A DNA stretch of 64,000 nt, taken from Welwitschia mirabilis (lineage: Eukaryota > Gnetophyta > Gnetopsida > Welwitschiales). The translations under genes and the position numbers were made by a program. This document shows, in pieces, positions 1 to 9,535 of the stretch. The stretch spans positions 199,749,232-199,813,231 of the forward strand of contig JBOZIK010000001.1 in the NCBI GenBank assembly GCA_051453625.1, in the 5' to 3' direction. A model generated the notes under the pieces. The model saw only the letters and a list, made by a program, of their open reading frames with translations, was not told the DNA's origin and did not search any database. Positions within the stretch are counted from its first letter, which is position 1; the number at the start of each line of letters is the position of its first letter.

Positions 1-1332
1 TAAAGTTTTAACCTTTGTCCATCAACTTTTTGAATATCTCTAGTGTTTGGATCAGAGATTTTAATTGACGCATTTGAATATAATTTTTATATAAGATAAA
101 GACCCAATCATGTAGAAGTTAACTTGTTATGAAAAAGGTATACTTAGGTGTTATACAGAAGGATAAGTTGACCAGATTCAAAGTAGTTATGAATAATCTT
201 TTTATCATATTTGAATTTGGTTTAAGCTTTATGAATGAATTGATGATGTAAAGAATGAGTATGTCTTTCATCTAAATGGTCAAGTTGGACTAATCGAGTT
301 TTAATGTTATCATTCAAGTCTACAAGGTTAAGTTGATGGATGGATCAATAAGAATTATAGCAAACATCAACTAGTAAAATAAAAACTTTTCTATACATAG
401 TTCATATGATGAGAAACCTAGAGAGTTATTCCAAGTAGTACGATAAGCCTAAAGAACATCATTAAGTTTAGAGGACCAAGTTTTTCTATTGATAGAGACT
501 AATTTTTTAAGCATCTTTTTTATTTCTCTATTTAATTTTTAGCTTGTCCATTAGTTTGATAATGATAGGCATAAACAATTCTATGTTCAACACCAGTGAA
601 TAAAATAAGTTTAGAAAAAGGTGATTAATGAAATGAGTTTCTTGATCACTAATGATAATTCATGGAAAATCAAAACATTGAAAGATATGAGTTTGAACAA
701 AGTTGTAAATGGTTCGAGCAAAATTTTTGATAGAGGAACAGCTTCTACCCACTTATTAACATAATTAATAATAACAAGAATATACTTTTTGTCATGAGAA
801 GGTGGTGTAATAGGGCCTACAGAGTCAATTCCTCAATAATTAAAAGGTTTACATTCAAGTATAAGTTTAAGGGACATATCGTAAAAACGAGTCAGGATGC
901 CATAATGTTGACATGCATTGCACCTTTTAGTAAAGTCATATGAATCCTTAAAAAGTTTAGATCAATAAAATCCAGAGTGAAGAATTTTTATGGAGGTATT
1001 TTAGCCACTAAAGTATCCCCCATATACTCGTCCATGATAAAGTTTTAGCATTTCTAAGCTTTTTCACTTAGGTACACACTTACAGATGATTTGATATTTG
1101 CAATGTCTATAGAGATGGGGTTCATTCCACTCATAGTTACTAATCCTATGGAGAAAAGTTTTACGATGGTTATGATTCTAATGCTGTTGAGTTTTGATAG
1201 TCATAAGGTAATTCAAAATATTAGCATACCAAGGAGTAGGATGAGAAGATAAGATAGAATAAAGTTGTTTAATCATAAAGAGTTGTTCATTAGGAAAAAA
1301 ATCATTAATGAGAACTTTATCATGAGAGCAAG
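1..1332 (-). pseudogene. Integrase of element B (degenerate)
   Basis: Retroviral-type integrase inserts the cDNA into the host chromosome. On the minus strand I read, in order, the HHCC zinc-finger end (CNACQHYG, near 905-930), the start of the core (GIDSVGPITPPSHDKKYI, near 785-830), VNKWVEA (near 735-755), SDQETHF with the second catalytic Asp (near 640-665), YHYQTNGQ (near 545-580), and a distal stretch resembling AYRTTWNNSLG (near 420-455). The spacing and motifs match plant Athila/Tat integrases. Several codons that are Trp in relatives have become stops, for example in the segments before IIISDQ and before AYRTT. An assembly gap follows at 1333-1697, so the RNase H to integrase junction is not visible. 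The C-terminal end runs out of the window or is too decayed to place. Confidence 0.8.
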
Positions 1333-1697
1333 NNNNNNNNNNNNNNNNNNNNNNNNNNNNNNNNNNNNNNNNNNNNNNNNNNNNNNNNNNNNNNNNNNNN
1401 NNNNNNNNNNNNNNNNNNNNNNNNNNNNNNNNNNNNNNNNNNNNNNNNNNNNNNNNNNNNNNNNNNNNNNNNNNNNNNNNNNNNNNNNNNNNNNNNNNNN
1501 NNNNNNNNNNNNNNNNNNNNNNNNNNNNNNNNNNNNNNNNNNNNNNNNNNNNNNNNNNNNNNNNNNNNNNNNNNNNNNNNNNNNNNNNNNNNNNNNNNNN
1601 NNNNNNNNNNNNNNNNNNNNNNNNNNNNNNNNNNNNNNNNNNNNNNNNNNNNNNNNNNNNNNNNNNNNNNNNNNNNNNNNNNNNNNNNNNNNNNNNN
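1333..1697. other. Assembly gap (365 N)
   Basis: Run of N inside element B. The RNase H domain and the start of integrase would be expected here. Open frames that cross it, such as 1265-1771, are artefacts. Confidence 0.99.
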
Positions 1698-2900
1698 CTC
1701 TAATTAGGACCTATGACAATAGGTTCAAAAGAAATGTTTTCTTTGAGAGTTTCAAAAGCAAGTTGGCATGAATTCTTCTAATTCAGTTTAACATCTTTTT
1801 CAAGTAAGGAGTAGATAGGTTTATAAATTCTGGCATAGTCATGAATAAAAAGTTGATAAAGACCAGCATCATTAAGAAAAGATTTAACTTGCTTAACATT
1901 AGTTAGAGGGCTGAGGTTTTAATGATATCAACTTTTTTGGGGTTCATCCTAATCCTTCTTTTAAAATGTGATGTCCAAAGATAATTCCATGGTTAACAAG
2001 AAAGGAATACTTTTCCTAACTCAAGTATAAGTCACTCTTAATACATCAATCTAGGACTTTTTCTAATCTCTCTATGGTTTGTTTAAAAGTATCACCAAAG
2101 ATGGAGAACTCATTCATAAAGATTTTACTATAATCTTCTATCATATCAGAAAAGATTCCCATCATCACTCATTAGAAGGTTTCAGAAATGTTGCAAAGTC
2201 CAAAACAAATTTATCTAAAGTAAAGATTTCAAAGGATGAGGTGAAAGTGGTTTTAGCCTATTTTTCACTTGCTATATAAATTTGATTATAACAACTATAC
2301 CCATCAAGAAAACAATAGTAGGCATGACCTTAAATTTTATCAAATATTTAATCAAGAAAGGGTAAAGGGTAATGATCATTTTTAGTGATCTCATTAAGTT
2401 TTCTAAAATTGATGCACATTATCCATTTTTCCCCCTTCTTTGAAACTACTATTAAAAGACTAATCCACTCACTATTGGATATGGAATATATAATTCTAGC
2501 ATCCATAATTTAATTATTTTATCTTTAACAATTTATTTAAGGGCTGGATTGAGTCTTATTTAGGGCTACTTAACAAATTTATCAGTATATTTAAGGTAAA
2601 TTTTGTATTAAACTATGGAAAGAGGAATGGTAGCTAATTCTTTATGTATCCAAGTAATGGAATTTTCTTTCGAAGTTAAGAGTAAGATCAAGTTTGGTTT
2701 CTATTGAGGAGTAAGAAGATTAATAATTATTAGGGGTTTCATTTAATTTTTGAATAGAAAAATATATCTTAAACCTCAGGATAATTTCTTAAGGCTGATA
2801 TTTTGAGCTATCGTTCCATCTGTTATGGGAATGACATATTTGAGATGACACTCTTCAAAAAGTTTTTCTACCAAAAAAAAAAATATTGAGTTTCTCTCCA
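1698..2900 (-). pseudogene. Reverse transcriptase of element B, catalytic motif lost
   Basis: Copies element RNA into cDNA. Minus-strand motifs in order: VSKKGGK (near 2425-2450) followed by a decayed 'DFRKLNE' (HQF.KLNEI), YYCFLDGYS.YNQ (near 2281-2325), DMIEDYSKIFMNEFSIFGD (near 2090-2150), FGHHI (near 1955-1985), and thumb motifs NVKQVKSFLNDAGLY (near 1865-1905) and LLEKDVKLN (near 1790-1820). The family's catalytic FMDDFS has become FMNEFS, removing both adjacent catalytic aspartates. Stops occur in the HQF.KLNE segment and after GLCN. The FMDDFSVFG form is characteristic of the Athila/Tat branch of Ty3/gypsy. RNase H is hidden by the gap at 1333-1697. Stretches 2600-2900 are too decayed to assign residue by residue. 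Confidence 0.85.
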
Positions 2901-3360
2901 TTCAGTGTTTTCTACATCCTCAAACTTAAGATAGTGTATTTTAGTGGGGTTATCATATAAAGTTAGTTTGTGTAGCATGATTAATTTCTCCTCAATTAGT
3001 TGATGTTGTAAAAACAATGTTGGTTTTAGTACTTTTTCATGGTTAAACTTAGTTCCTGTGTCCTTTTCAATAGAATTAAAAATGCTAATCATAATTTGTT
3101 TGTTACTAAAATGAAATATCATCATGCCAGATTATGTGTTAATGATACAATAGGTAGTTATACAAAAACTATTCCTAAAAGAAGTGGATAACCTCCATCA
3201 TGTTCTATCTCAATGATGACAACATCTATAGGGTAAAAATATTGCTCAATTTGGATAACCAAGTCCTTGATAATTCCTAATGGTTTCTTTATTAAGGTAT
3301 TAACAAATCCCAAGATGATTTATGTANNNNNNNNNNNNNNNNNNNNNNNNNNNNNNNNNN
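2901..3360 (-). pseudogene. Protease to RT linker of element B
   Basis: Decayed pol DNA between the protease and RT core of element B. It contains a 34-N gap (3327-3360) and a stop-free minus-strand stretch (2868-3125) with no motif I can name. I include it as part of the pol pseudogene because it sits between two recognisable domains in the right order. Confidence 0.5.
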
Positions 3361-3691
3361 CCCAAGTTTCATACATATGTGGAGAGTCATGATGTTTACA
3401 CTTGCTCCAATATTAATTAAAGATTTTTGAATTCTTTTGTTTCTTTCTAAGGCAACACTGATAGTTGTAGCTTTAAGGCCTTTAAATTTAGGACACTTTT
3501 GAATGACTAAGTTACAAAGAGATTGAGTAAGAAAAACTTTGCTAGGAATGATACATTTTTGCTTTCTTCTTACTAGTTCTTCCATAACTTAGAATATTTA
3601 GGATTATCTTGTAAGATTTTCCAAAAGGGCAAGTTAATATTTACCTCTTGCATCAAAGTTTTCAAGTGTTTATCAAAAGTAGGATTTGTAT
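3361..3691 (-). pseudogene. Gag C-terminus and aspartic protease of element B
   Basis: The aspartic protease matures the Gag-Pol polyprotein. The minus strand encodes the Tat/Athila-type pre-protease segment FDKHLKTL (3656-3678), then NLPFWKILQDNPKYSKLW (near 3590-3640), then CPKFKG (near 3475-3495) and the active-site region LINIGASVNIM (near 3389-3420). The family consensus is L-[ID]-L/I-GASVN-[LI]-M, with an Asp that here reads Asn, so the catalytic aspartate is missing. The reading frame stops abruptly at 3691, where the plus-strand LTR of element F begins. The upstream part of this gag is found near 16285-16400. Confidence 0.75.
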
Positions 3692-3937
3692 TATTGTGAT
3701 GATAATTTATAGGAATTTGATGGTGTATTTGAAGTACTTTTACAAGACATTTATATAGGTTTAGATGCAATTCTATTGATTATGGAAAGTTAATAGGATG
3801 ATCATGGAACACATAATTCTTAGCATAATTAGAGGCATTTTAGGCATGTTATGTTACTTAGTATGTTAAATAAAGAATAATGATGAAGAAGTCTAATTTT
3901 TTTTACCTGAGAAGCTTTAGAAGAATGTTGTCCCCAC

Positions 3938-3953
3938 TATCATCCCCATGATA
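3938..3953. repeat. Hairpin motif, TATCAT-CCCC-ATGATA variant
   Basis: Perfect inverted repeat around a CCCC loop; with flanking bases the stem is 7 bp (CTATCAT / ATGATAG). Compared with the commoner GTCAT/ATGAC form, both arms differ at the paired position, so base pairing is kept. Confidence 0.7.
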
Positions 3954-4159
3954 GAGGGAAAAATGATACTATACCTACCTATTACAACAGTAACGTGGAC
4001 TGGAGCATGAGTTAATGAAGCATAGTTTTCTATGGACATGTCATTCCCATTGACATTCCCATGACATAAGGGATGATGATATGATTGGAACTAATTACAG
4101 TGCCCATTATATAGTCAAAAGCTAATTAATTATCTATTATTAATGGACATCGTCCTTAG

Positions 4160-4175
4160 TGTCATCCCCATGACA
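4160..4175. repeat. Hairpin motif TGTCAT-CCCC-ATGACA
   Basis: Perfect 6-bp stem with a CCCC loop inside the element F 5' LTR. The corresponding site in the 3' LTR (12176-12191) reads the same except for one base in the right arm. Confidence 0.75.
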
Positions 4176-4304
4176 GTCAAGACAATAATTGTTTTATATA
4201 TGTAGGACTAAATTATCTTGTAATGGAGTCATGCATATTACTTGGACTGCTAGAGTTTTCTCTTTGACTTCTAAGGTTATGTTTTTAGAACTTTCAAATA
4301 TAAA

Positions 4305-4313
4305 CTATAAATA
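4305..4313 (+). promoter_or_regulatory. TATA box of the LTR promoter
   Basis: CTATAAATA followed by CCCC, at the same LTR position as 12321-12329 in the 3' LTR. Related forms occur on the minus strand in LTRs C and D. A position conserved among diverged LTRs suits the RNA polymerase II core promoter of the element; activity is not shown. Confidence 0.6.
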
Positions 4314-4551
4314 CCCCTTCTTGTCCTCACTTCCAATTCATCTTTTATACCTTATATACTTATGATGAAAGATTGAAGGATAAGAGGTTCATCCATTGGC
4401 TACAGAAAGGAATTCCCTTGGTGTTAGGCTGAGTCTCTTCCTTTGAGGTTCTATTATTCTATTATAAGTGGATGTAAAGTTTTTTGAATTAATACAATTA
4501 CTTTTTTCATTCCAATTTTGTGAATGTCCCTTATAGTTTAAGTTGATCATA

Positions 4552-5210
4552 NNNNNNNNNNNNNNNNNNNNNNNNNNNNNNNNNNNNNNNNNNNNNNNNN
4601 NNNNNNNNNNNNNNNNNNNNNNNNNNNNNNNNNNNNNNNNNNNNNNNNNNNNNNNNNNNNNNNNNNNNNNNNNNNNNNNNNNNNNNNNNNNNNNNNNNNN
4701 NNNNNNNNNNNNNNNNNNNNNNNNNNNNNNNNNNNNNNNNNNNNNNNNNNNNNNNNNNNNNNNNNNNNNNNNNNNNNNNNNNNNNNNNNNNNNNNNNNNN
4801 NNNNNNNNNNNNNNNNNNNNNNNNNNNNNNNNNNNNNNNNNNNNNNNNNNNNNNNNNNNNNNNNNNNNNNNNNNNNNNNNNNNNNNNNNNNNNNNNNNNN
4901 NNNNNNNNNNNNNNNNNNNNNNNNNNNNNNNNNNNNNNNNNNNNNNNNNNNNNNNNNNNNNNNNNNNNNNNNNNNNNNNNNNNNNNNNNNNNNNNNNNNN
5001 NNNNNNNNNNNNNNNNNNNNNNNNNNNNNNNNNNNNNNNNNNNNNNNNNNNNNNNNNNNNNNNNNNNNNNNNNNNNNNNNNNNNNNNNNNNNNNNNNNNN
5101 NNNNNNNNNNNNNNNNNNNNNNNNNNNNNNNNNNNNNNNNNNNNNNNNNNNNNNNNNNNNNNNNNNNNNNNNNNNNNNNNNNNNNNNNNNNNNNNNNNNN
5201 NNNNNNNNNN
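4552..5210. other. Assembly gap (659 N) inside the LTR
   Basis: The matching stretch in the 3' LTR (about 12565-12605) is only about 40 bp long, so either the gap size is wrong or an extra insertion is hidden here. Frames crossing it are artefacts. Confidence 0.99.
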
Positions 5211-5671
5211 AGGGCAATCTTTGTTAAGGTTAACCTTGGTTAGTATTAGATTTTCATTGCTATTCCATATCATTTTCATATTGCATTCCTTATTCTTCTT
5301 AATAGCTATCATAACTTAAGTTGGTTAAGAACTAGTTGAATGCTCTTCTTAATTAATCTAGATTATAGAGAAGTTAGTCCTTGTGATAGAAGGATTAGGA
5401 ACCAAGAGAGTTCATTTTATTTTTAGTTGTATTTCATCTCCATTATTCTTACATTCCATTTACTTTATTATTTACTTTCCATTCTTAAAAGATAAAAGAC
5501 TAAAAATACCTTTGGAAATTAAATCTCTAACTCTGAGCCTAGTGGCTTTGTCGGGATTATGACATTCGGGTGAACTTCCATCTACATTAGCATGTGCTTT
5601 TTTGTAAGTTATTTGATTTATAGGATTACCTAAAGGACTTTAAAATTACTTAAATTCACACTGCAACATTT

Positions 5672-5689
5672 TCGCACCATTGCCAGGGA
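5672..5689 (+). other. Primer binding site, tRNA-Asp type
   Basis: TCGCACCATTGCCAGGGA lies just inside the 5' LTR. It matches 14 of 18 bases of TGGCGCCGTTGCCGGGGA, the complement of the tRNA-Asp 3' end used by Athila-type elements; three of the four differences are G to A. Confidence 0.75.
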
Positions 5690-6851
5690 AGGTCACAAGG
5701 AGCTATAGAATTATCTCTAATCAAATAAGTACTTTAAATCTTTTGTTTAGGTTATTTATTTGAATTAGTGTTGTATGTTTAGCTTAAGTTAAAGTAGGTT
5801 TATTTCTATAAATATTGTTTTCTATAATTTATTTTAGGGATGTTTTCATTCTCTCTATTGTTTTAAGGATATTGGGAATGATAGTTCTAAAATTTCAAAT
5901 TTATTTTCTATTTTCATAGTTTTTCTTCTACTTATAGTTTAGTAATAAAGGTTCTGTCATTTTATTTATCATCCATATGACATCCTGGATTATAGTTTTA
6001 CTTTTCTGAATTTTAGTAATTTTTCTTTCTAAGTTTTTGAGTTTAGTTTTTTGTGTGATCATAATCTCCCTTGTCATCCCCATGACAAGGTGAATGATAA
6101 GCTCTTATTTTTTATTTTAATTTTCTATTTGTGATCTGTGCATACAAGGTTATAGCGAATTCTAGTAGAAAGATAAAATATTAAAGAAAGTAAAACATAA
6201 TTAAAGAAAAGTATGAGAGTAGGATCATTTGATTTTGAGCAAAATCTAGATATGCACATCACAAGTACGTAAGTTCCAAGAATTTTTTTTCTCTCGTTGA
6301 AGAATCATATTTTCCTTTCTCTCTATAGTCATTTTGTTAGTCGTTTTCATGATAATTAGAGTAATTAAAATTTTACATCTTTTGAATGTTAAAGGATCCA
6401 TAATTTTGATAAAATAATAACACATCAAATAAAACAAAACTTCATATTCATTGTATACTTATATTTCTTACAAAGTAATAGAAGGACCATTGTGGAACTT
6501 CTTTCTAAAAGAAGAAAAAACTTGTAAAATGCTGAGGATAATAGTAAGAAAACACTTTAAGAGATCTTTATAGAAAGAAGAAGAAACATAAAAGATTTTA
6601 AAGTTTATAATGATCAAACATTTCAATAAGTTTTTTCAAGAGGGAGAACAACACAAAATGCTATTGAGAGTAGGAATTGGGTCCCTTCCTCTTTTCAATT
6701 CTCTTATTCTTTTCCCTTTTCTTTTTAAACTTTATATAGAAATGATGATGAAGATTTTCCATATTTTAAGAATTTGACCTTATTTAGACAAACTTCTTAC
6801 AATTACTTTTATCAATCCCAATCATCTTCCACGCATCTAAAAAAAAACCAT
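5690..6851 (+). repeat. Leader and decayed gag start of element F, first copy
   Basis: This stretch is repeated at 7018-7965, with shared blocks such as GAGCAAAATCTAG and ATTCTAGTAGAAAG-like gag codons. The gag initiation codon, ATG in the other copies (7333, minus-strand 17865 and 23292), reads ATA near 6153. A long hairpin (6069-6090) is present. It ends at a 100-N gap (6852-6951), after which a second LTR end begins. Open frames within it are short and not meaningful. Confidence 0.65.
6069..6090. repeat. 9-bp-stem hairpin CCTTGTCAT-CCCC-ATGACAAGG
   Basis: The longest perfect version of the recurring hairpin. It lies in the leader downstream of the PBS, not in the LTR. A related TGTCAT-TCCC-ATGACA is at 7257-7272 in the second leader copy. 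Confidence 0.75.
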
Positions 6852-6951
6852 NNNNNNNNNNNNNNNNNNNNNNNNNNNNNNNNNNNNNNNNNNNNNNNNN
6901 NNNNNNNNNNNNNNNNNNNNNNNNNNNNNNNNNNNNNNNNNNNNNNNNNNN

Positions 6952-7965
6952 TTTTACCTACAGGACTTTAAGATTGCATAAATTCATGCCATAACATTTT
7001 GACACCATTGCTAGTAAAGGCCACAAGGTGCTAGAGAATTACAACTAATTATATAAGTACCTTGAATCATCTATTCAGGTTATTTATTTGAATTAGTGCT
7101 ATATTTTTAGCTTAGGTTAAAGTAGGTTTATTTTTTCAAATTTTATTTTCTGCAATTTTTTTTGGAGACATGTTATTCTCTCTGTTGTTCCCATGNNNNN
7201 NNNNNTCTTGAGTTTTTAAGTTTTAGTTTTTTATTAGCATGATTTTCATCCTCTCTGTCATTCCCATGACATACTGGATAATAGTCTACTGTATTTGATT
7301 TCAGTTATTTTACTATTTGAGTATGTAGGAATATGGAGAATTCTAAAAGAAAGTTGAAATATCAAAGGGAGTGAAACTTGATTAGAAGAGAATCATTTTG
7401 ACTTCGAGCAAAATCTAGGTATGTACATCACATGAATGCAAGTTCCAAGAATTTCTTTTCTTTTGTTGTAGAATCAACTTTTCCTTTCTTTCTACAGTCA
7501 TTACACATCTTTTTAGTGTTAAGGACCAATAACTTCAATAAAACAATGAAAAATCCAAGAGAGGAAAACTTGATCTTTATCATGTACTAATCTTCCTTAT
7601 CATCTTGAATTAAATTCTTTTATTACATTCTTCTCACTTACTTTAATGAATAATAATAGAAAGATCATTACAAAACTTCTTTTTGAAAGGAGAAGAAACT
7701 TGTAAAATGCTTAGGATAATAGTAAGAAAACACTTCAAGAGATCTTTGCAGAAAGGAGGAGAAACTTAAAAGATTTTGAGGTTTATAATGAGCAAATACT
7801 TCAAGAAGTATTTACAAGATGGAGAAGAACACAAAATGCTATTGATGGTAGGAATTGGACCCCTAACCTTCTTATCCTTTCCCCTCTTTATTTTAAACCT
7901 CATTTAGATAAACCTTTGACAATCTTTTTTATTAATCCCAATCATCTTCCATGCACCACTATGAA
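6952..7965 (+). repeat. Second LTR end, PBS and leader of element F
   Basis: After the gap comes an LTR 3' end (to ATAACA at 6996), a PBS-like TGACACCATTGCTAGTAA (7000-7017), then a leader that repeats 5690-6851. The gag start is ATG at 7333 (MENSKRKLKYQRE), followed by a TGA. The order LTR-PBS-leader-LTR-PBS-leader is not that of a normal element and points to recombination between two copies or to a mis-assembly across the gap. There is also a 10-N gap at 7196-7205. Confidence 0.7.
7000..7017 (+). other. Primer binding site, tRNA-Asp type, second copy
   Basis: TGACACCATTGCTAGTAA follows the second LTR end directly; it is a more decayed version of the site at 5672-5689. Confidence 0.65.
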
Positions 7966-9429
7966 GAATAACCATCTTTCATGTCCTACTATGAGGAAGA
8001 ACATGATTCATTAAAAGAAATAATTGATGAAATGAAGAAGAAACAAGAAAATAAAAATAAGAACCTAGAAAATTAGTTTAAATTTTACAATAAACATTAT
8101 TACATATTTAAGAATCTTTTACAAGATAACATCCTCACAACTATTTTATTTCATTCTATCTTGAGTAAAATGAAGAAAACTTAAAAACAAATGATGATGA
8201 TTCTTACTTTTAATTGAAGATAAATTTGTGAATTAAACTTTAACATCTTACTCATTAAGAGATAAGCAAAAGGGAGATAATAATAACACAACTCAACATT
8301 TTAACAATTGGGATGAGGATGAACATTCATTAGATAATGATATTGATATATTAGATTATATCCATGCCATTCATTTACTATTAGATAATTAATATGAGAA
8401 AACCAATCATGAGAAAACTGAAAACTTTTCAATCAAGGATAAAAATTATGCTCTTTTTTCTTGATAATCTTTCTGATGAATTTAATAAATTAGAAAATGA
8501 AAGCCATATTCAACACAAGAAGTAAGATATAGTTATCAACAATAATGAGATAAGTGATGCAATAACCTAACAACCTAATAATAAAGACAATAGTGAAGAA
8601 ACTAAATATAATGAAGGACCCCTAGAGATTTAGTCAAATTTTATAAAATATAAACTTTTTCATTCTACCCATACTTCTACATCTTTTCCACTTATGCCTT
8701 TATGTACAATTTTAAATCACATCAGTCCTTTCACTTCTACTTTCTCCTTTACATTACCTTATGACATTGATAATGATATTTTTTTTCCATCTCTTTTAAT
8801 TACACCTTTATGTAATTCTCAAGGTAATGTTTCTTCCCTTAACTCTTATAATACCCATCATTTTAAAGAGTTTATTTCTCCTATCTATCAATCTCTTCCT
8901 TTTAAAAATTCATGTAATACTCAAAGTAATATTCTTTATTTTTTTACCAAATCCACTTTACCTTATGCTTTTAATGATTATTCTTTTCAAAATTTTAACT
9001 TGGAATATCTTGGAATTTTGAAATAGGGTAAACCTTATCTTCTTAATAATAACTCATGATTAGATTTGAATCTTAATGAGCTTCTCAATCTTATTTAACA
9101 TTCTTAAAAGCCCTTAAAAACTTGTTGGCTCCATTCTTTGAGTAGTAACTTGAATGAATTATCTTATTATCCTCATGCTTTACACTATTTTCATAAGAGA
9201 ATATTTGTTAATGAAATTTATTACTTCTTGATCTCTTATTTTTATTTTAAAAATTGTGCTCTTAAAGTTTTATCATTTTACATTTTTTATTTCTAATTGA
9301 TTTTACTCAAAAATGATTACATACTTTTTATGTTTTATCAATTTGTTTCTATTTGGTTTGGCCCTTATTTTCCAAAAAATACAATACCCAAGTGCACTTT
9401 TTACATAACTAGTTGAACTTCTCAATGAT
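7966..9429 (+). other. Unidentified coding-like interior of element F
   Basis: This lies where the rest of gag, protease and RT should be, yet none of their motifs can be read in any frame. Short stop-free plus-strand runs occur, for example SLKEIIDEMKKKQENKNKNL (from about 8010), an acidic run with DIDILDYIHAIHLLLDN (near 8335-8390), and a 110-codon frame at 8694-9026 rich in Ser, Phe, Asn and Leu. I do not recognise any of them. The stretch could be diverged gag C-terminal sequence or captured DNA. The 8694-9026 frame has no further support as a gene. Confidence 0.4.
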
Positions 9430-9535
9430 TAGGTCCTTATCTTTTAGAAAAAGTACATCTTTAAATGGATTTATTGAAACTTTTAACCTAAACACTTAGG
9501 AAATTCCCAAGTTGATGGATAAAAGGTTAAATATC
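9430..9535 (+). pseudogene. Integrase C-terminal remnant of element F
   Basis: A plus-strand run reads GPYLLEKVHL, then a Phe-Ile-Glu segment, then EIPKLMDKRLNII, with stops where relatives have Trp or Gly. This matches the gypsy integrase C-terminal pattern 'GPF.V..V...GA.EI....G..F.VNG.RLK.Y'. A comparable end is seen in element H near 48670-48705. It shows that element F descends from a full gag-pol element and lost the middle by deletion. Confidence 0.55.

Larger units (their letters stand above)
3692..5668 (+). repeat. 5' LTR of element F
   Basis: Matches the 3' LTR at 11757-13058 along its length, from a 'TATTGTGATG' start to a 'CTGCAACA' end. It is followed at once by a tRNA-Asp-type PBS. 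Without the 659-N gap (4552-5210) the LTR is about 1.3 kb, the same as the 3' copy, which has only about 40 bp at that place. It carries a TATA box (4305-4313) and two hairpin motifs (3938-3953, 4160-4175). Related minus-strand LTRs are at 18421, 21076, 21852 and 23765. Confidence 0.8.
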
